DNA from: Gigaspora rosea
Taxonomy: Eukaryota; Glomeromycota; Glomeromycetes; Diversisporales; Gigasporaceae
Assembly: GCA_003550325.1 (NCBI GenBank)
Contig: QKWP01002092.1
Location: 24,249 to 88,248 of the forward strand
Direction: 5' to 3'
DNA: 64,000 nt
Every line of letters starts with the position of its first letter. Positions within the stretch are counted from its first letter, which is position 1. A model generated the notes under the pieces. It made no database searches, was not told the origin of the DNA, and saw only the letters and a list, made by a program, of their open reading frames with translations. Of the stretch, positions 63,599 to 64,000 are shown piece by piece. The translations under genes were made by a program, and so were the position numbers.

Positions 63599-64000
63599 TA
63601 TTTTTTGAGCATTGCATAATAGGATGTCACACGGCATATTTAATCAAACCTATGCAAGGTTACTATGTAATTTTACTATGATTAAATTTTTAATCAGTGA
63701 AATTAAAAAAAATTATTTTATGTCGCGGATGATCGTGAAATTGGATTATCGTGAAATCCACGTGCTCTGTATCATCGGATTTCCTAAAATTTCTGTAAAT
63801 CGTGTAAACAATCGATCTAATCGATCTATATTACGTAATCAAAACAATCGAATGCTATAACCGGGGTCCAATATATGCCTATATGCTGCATTCTTGATAC
63901 TGTATCTATATATAAAAAACCTTCTAACTGTATCAAAAAGGCGACCCTAACCCTAAACACGAGGCAAAAATTTTTTTTGTTAGTGGTTTTATAGACTCTA
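63599..64000. other. intergenic
   Basis: An open frame at 63612-63860 has many rare features (AATCGATC repeats) and no homology I recognise; not called. GCGACCCTAACCCTAAACAC near 63942 is another CCCTA-rich remnant. Confidence 0.4.

Overview
The window looks like a piece of the nuclear genome of a filamentous fungus, most likely an arbuscular mycorrhizal fungus (Glomeromycotina, Rhizophagus-like). This is an inference. The evidence is very AT-rich DNA, short GT-AG introns, several decayed Sel1-repeat genes, F-box/LRR and kinase remnants, small secreted cysteine-rich proteins, and a dense load of non-autonomous transposons. There are no operons, no bacterial signals and no recognisable tRNA or rRNA genes. 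Three single-N positions (13976, 44192, 55086) mark assembly joins.

Left third (1-22 kb): a three-exon gene related to Mrr-type nuclease domains (197-1064); a small coiled-coil gene with a tandemly duplicated exon (1941-2317); an F-box/LRR-like pseudogene; two hypothetical single-exon genes (16.6 and 18.8 kb); a two-finger C2H2 gene (10.8-11.2 kb); a Sel1 pseudogene cut by a transposon (13.1-13.9 kb); and an intact three-exon N-formylglutamate-amidohydrolase-like gene (14.4-15.4 kb).

Middle (21-47 kb): the most notable layout is a divergent gene pair, a small coiled-coil protein and a multi-pass membrane protein. It occurs at 21.3-23.9 kb and again, inverted, at 45.3-47.4 kb. The paralogy covers the shared intergenic DNA and a distal flank (24.6-24.8 / 42.5-42.7 kb). 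Between the copies lie a cluster of three small secreted cysteine-rich proteins (29.8-33.3 kb), an OB-fold-like pseudogene (38.2-38.9 kb), a degenerate RNase III-like gene (39.7-40.3 kb) and a Sel1 gene (40.9-41.4 kb).

Right (47-64 kb): a GC-richer island with purine tandem repeats; about 1.7 kb of degenerate minisatellite; a PARP-like ADP-ribosyltransferase gene with one frameshift (52.9-53.95 kb); a bHLH-zip transcription factor (55.7-56.45 kb); a Sel1 gene; a kinase fragment; a tiny membrane protein (60.5 kb); and a truncated second N-formylglutamate-amidohydrolase-like gene (62.4-63.0 kb).

Transposons: at least six hAT-like MITEs keep recognisable 8-bp target duplications, two of them with one extra base at one end. 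TA-flanked mariner-like MITEs, a large foldback element, a three-copy palindrome family and several dispersed inverted repeats are also present. Some have broken genes (Sel1 at 13.5 kb) or appear to supply gene ends (C2H2 at 10.9 kb). Exon models were derived by hand from splice consensus, frame continuity and paralogue comparison; no transcript evidence was available.
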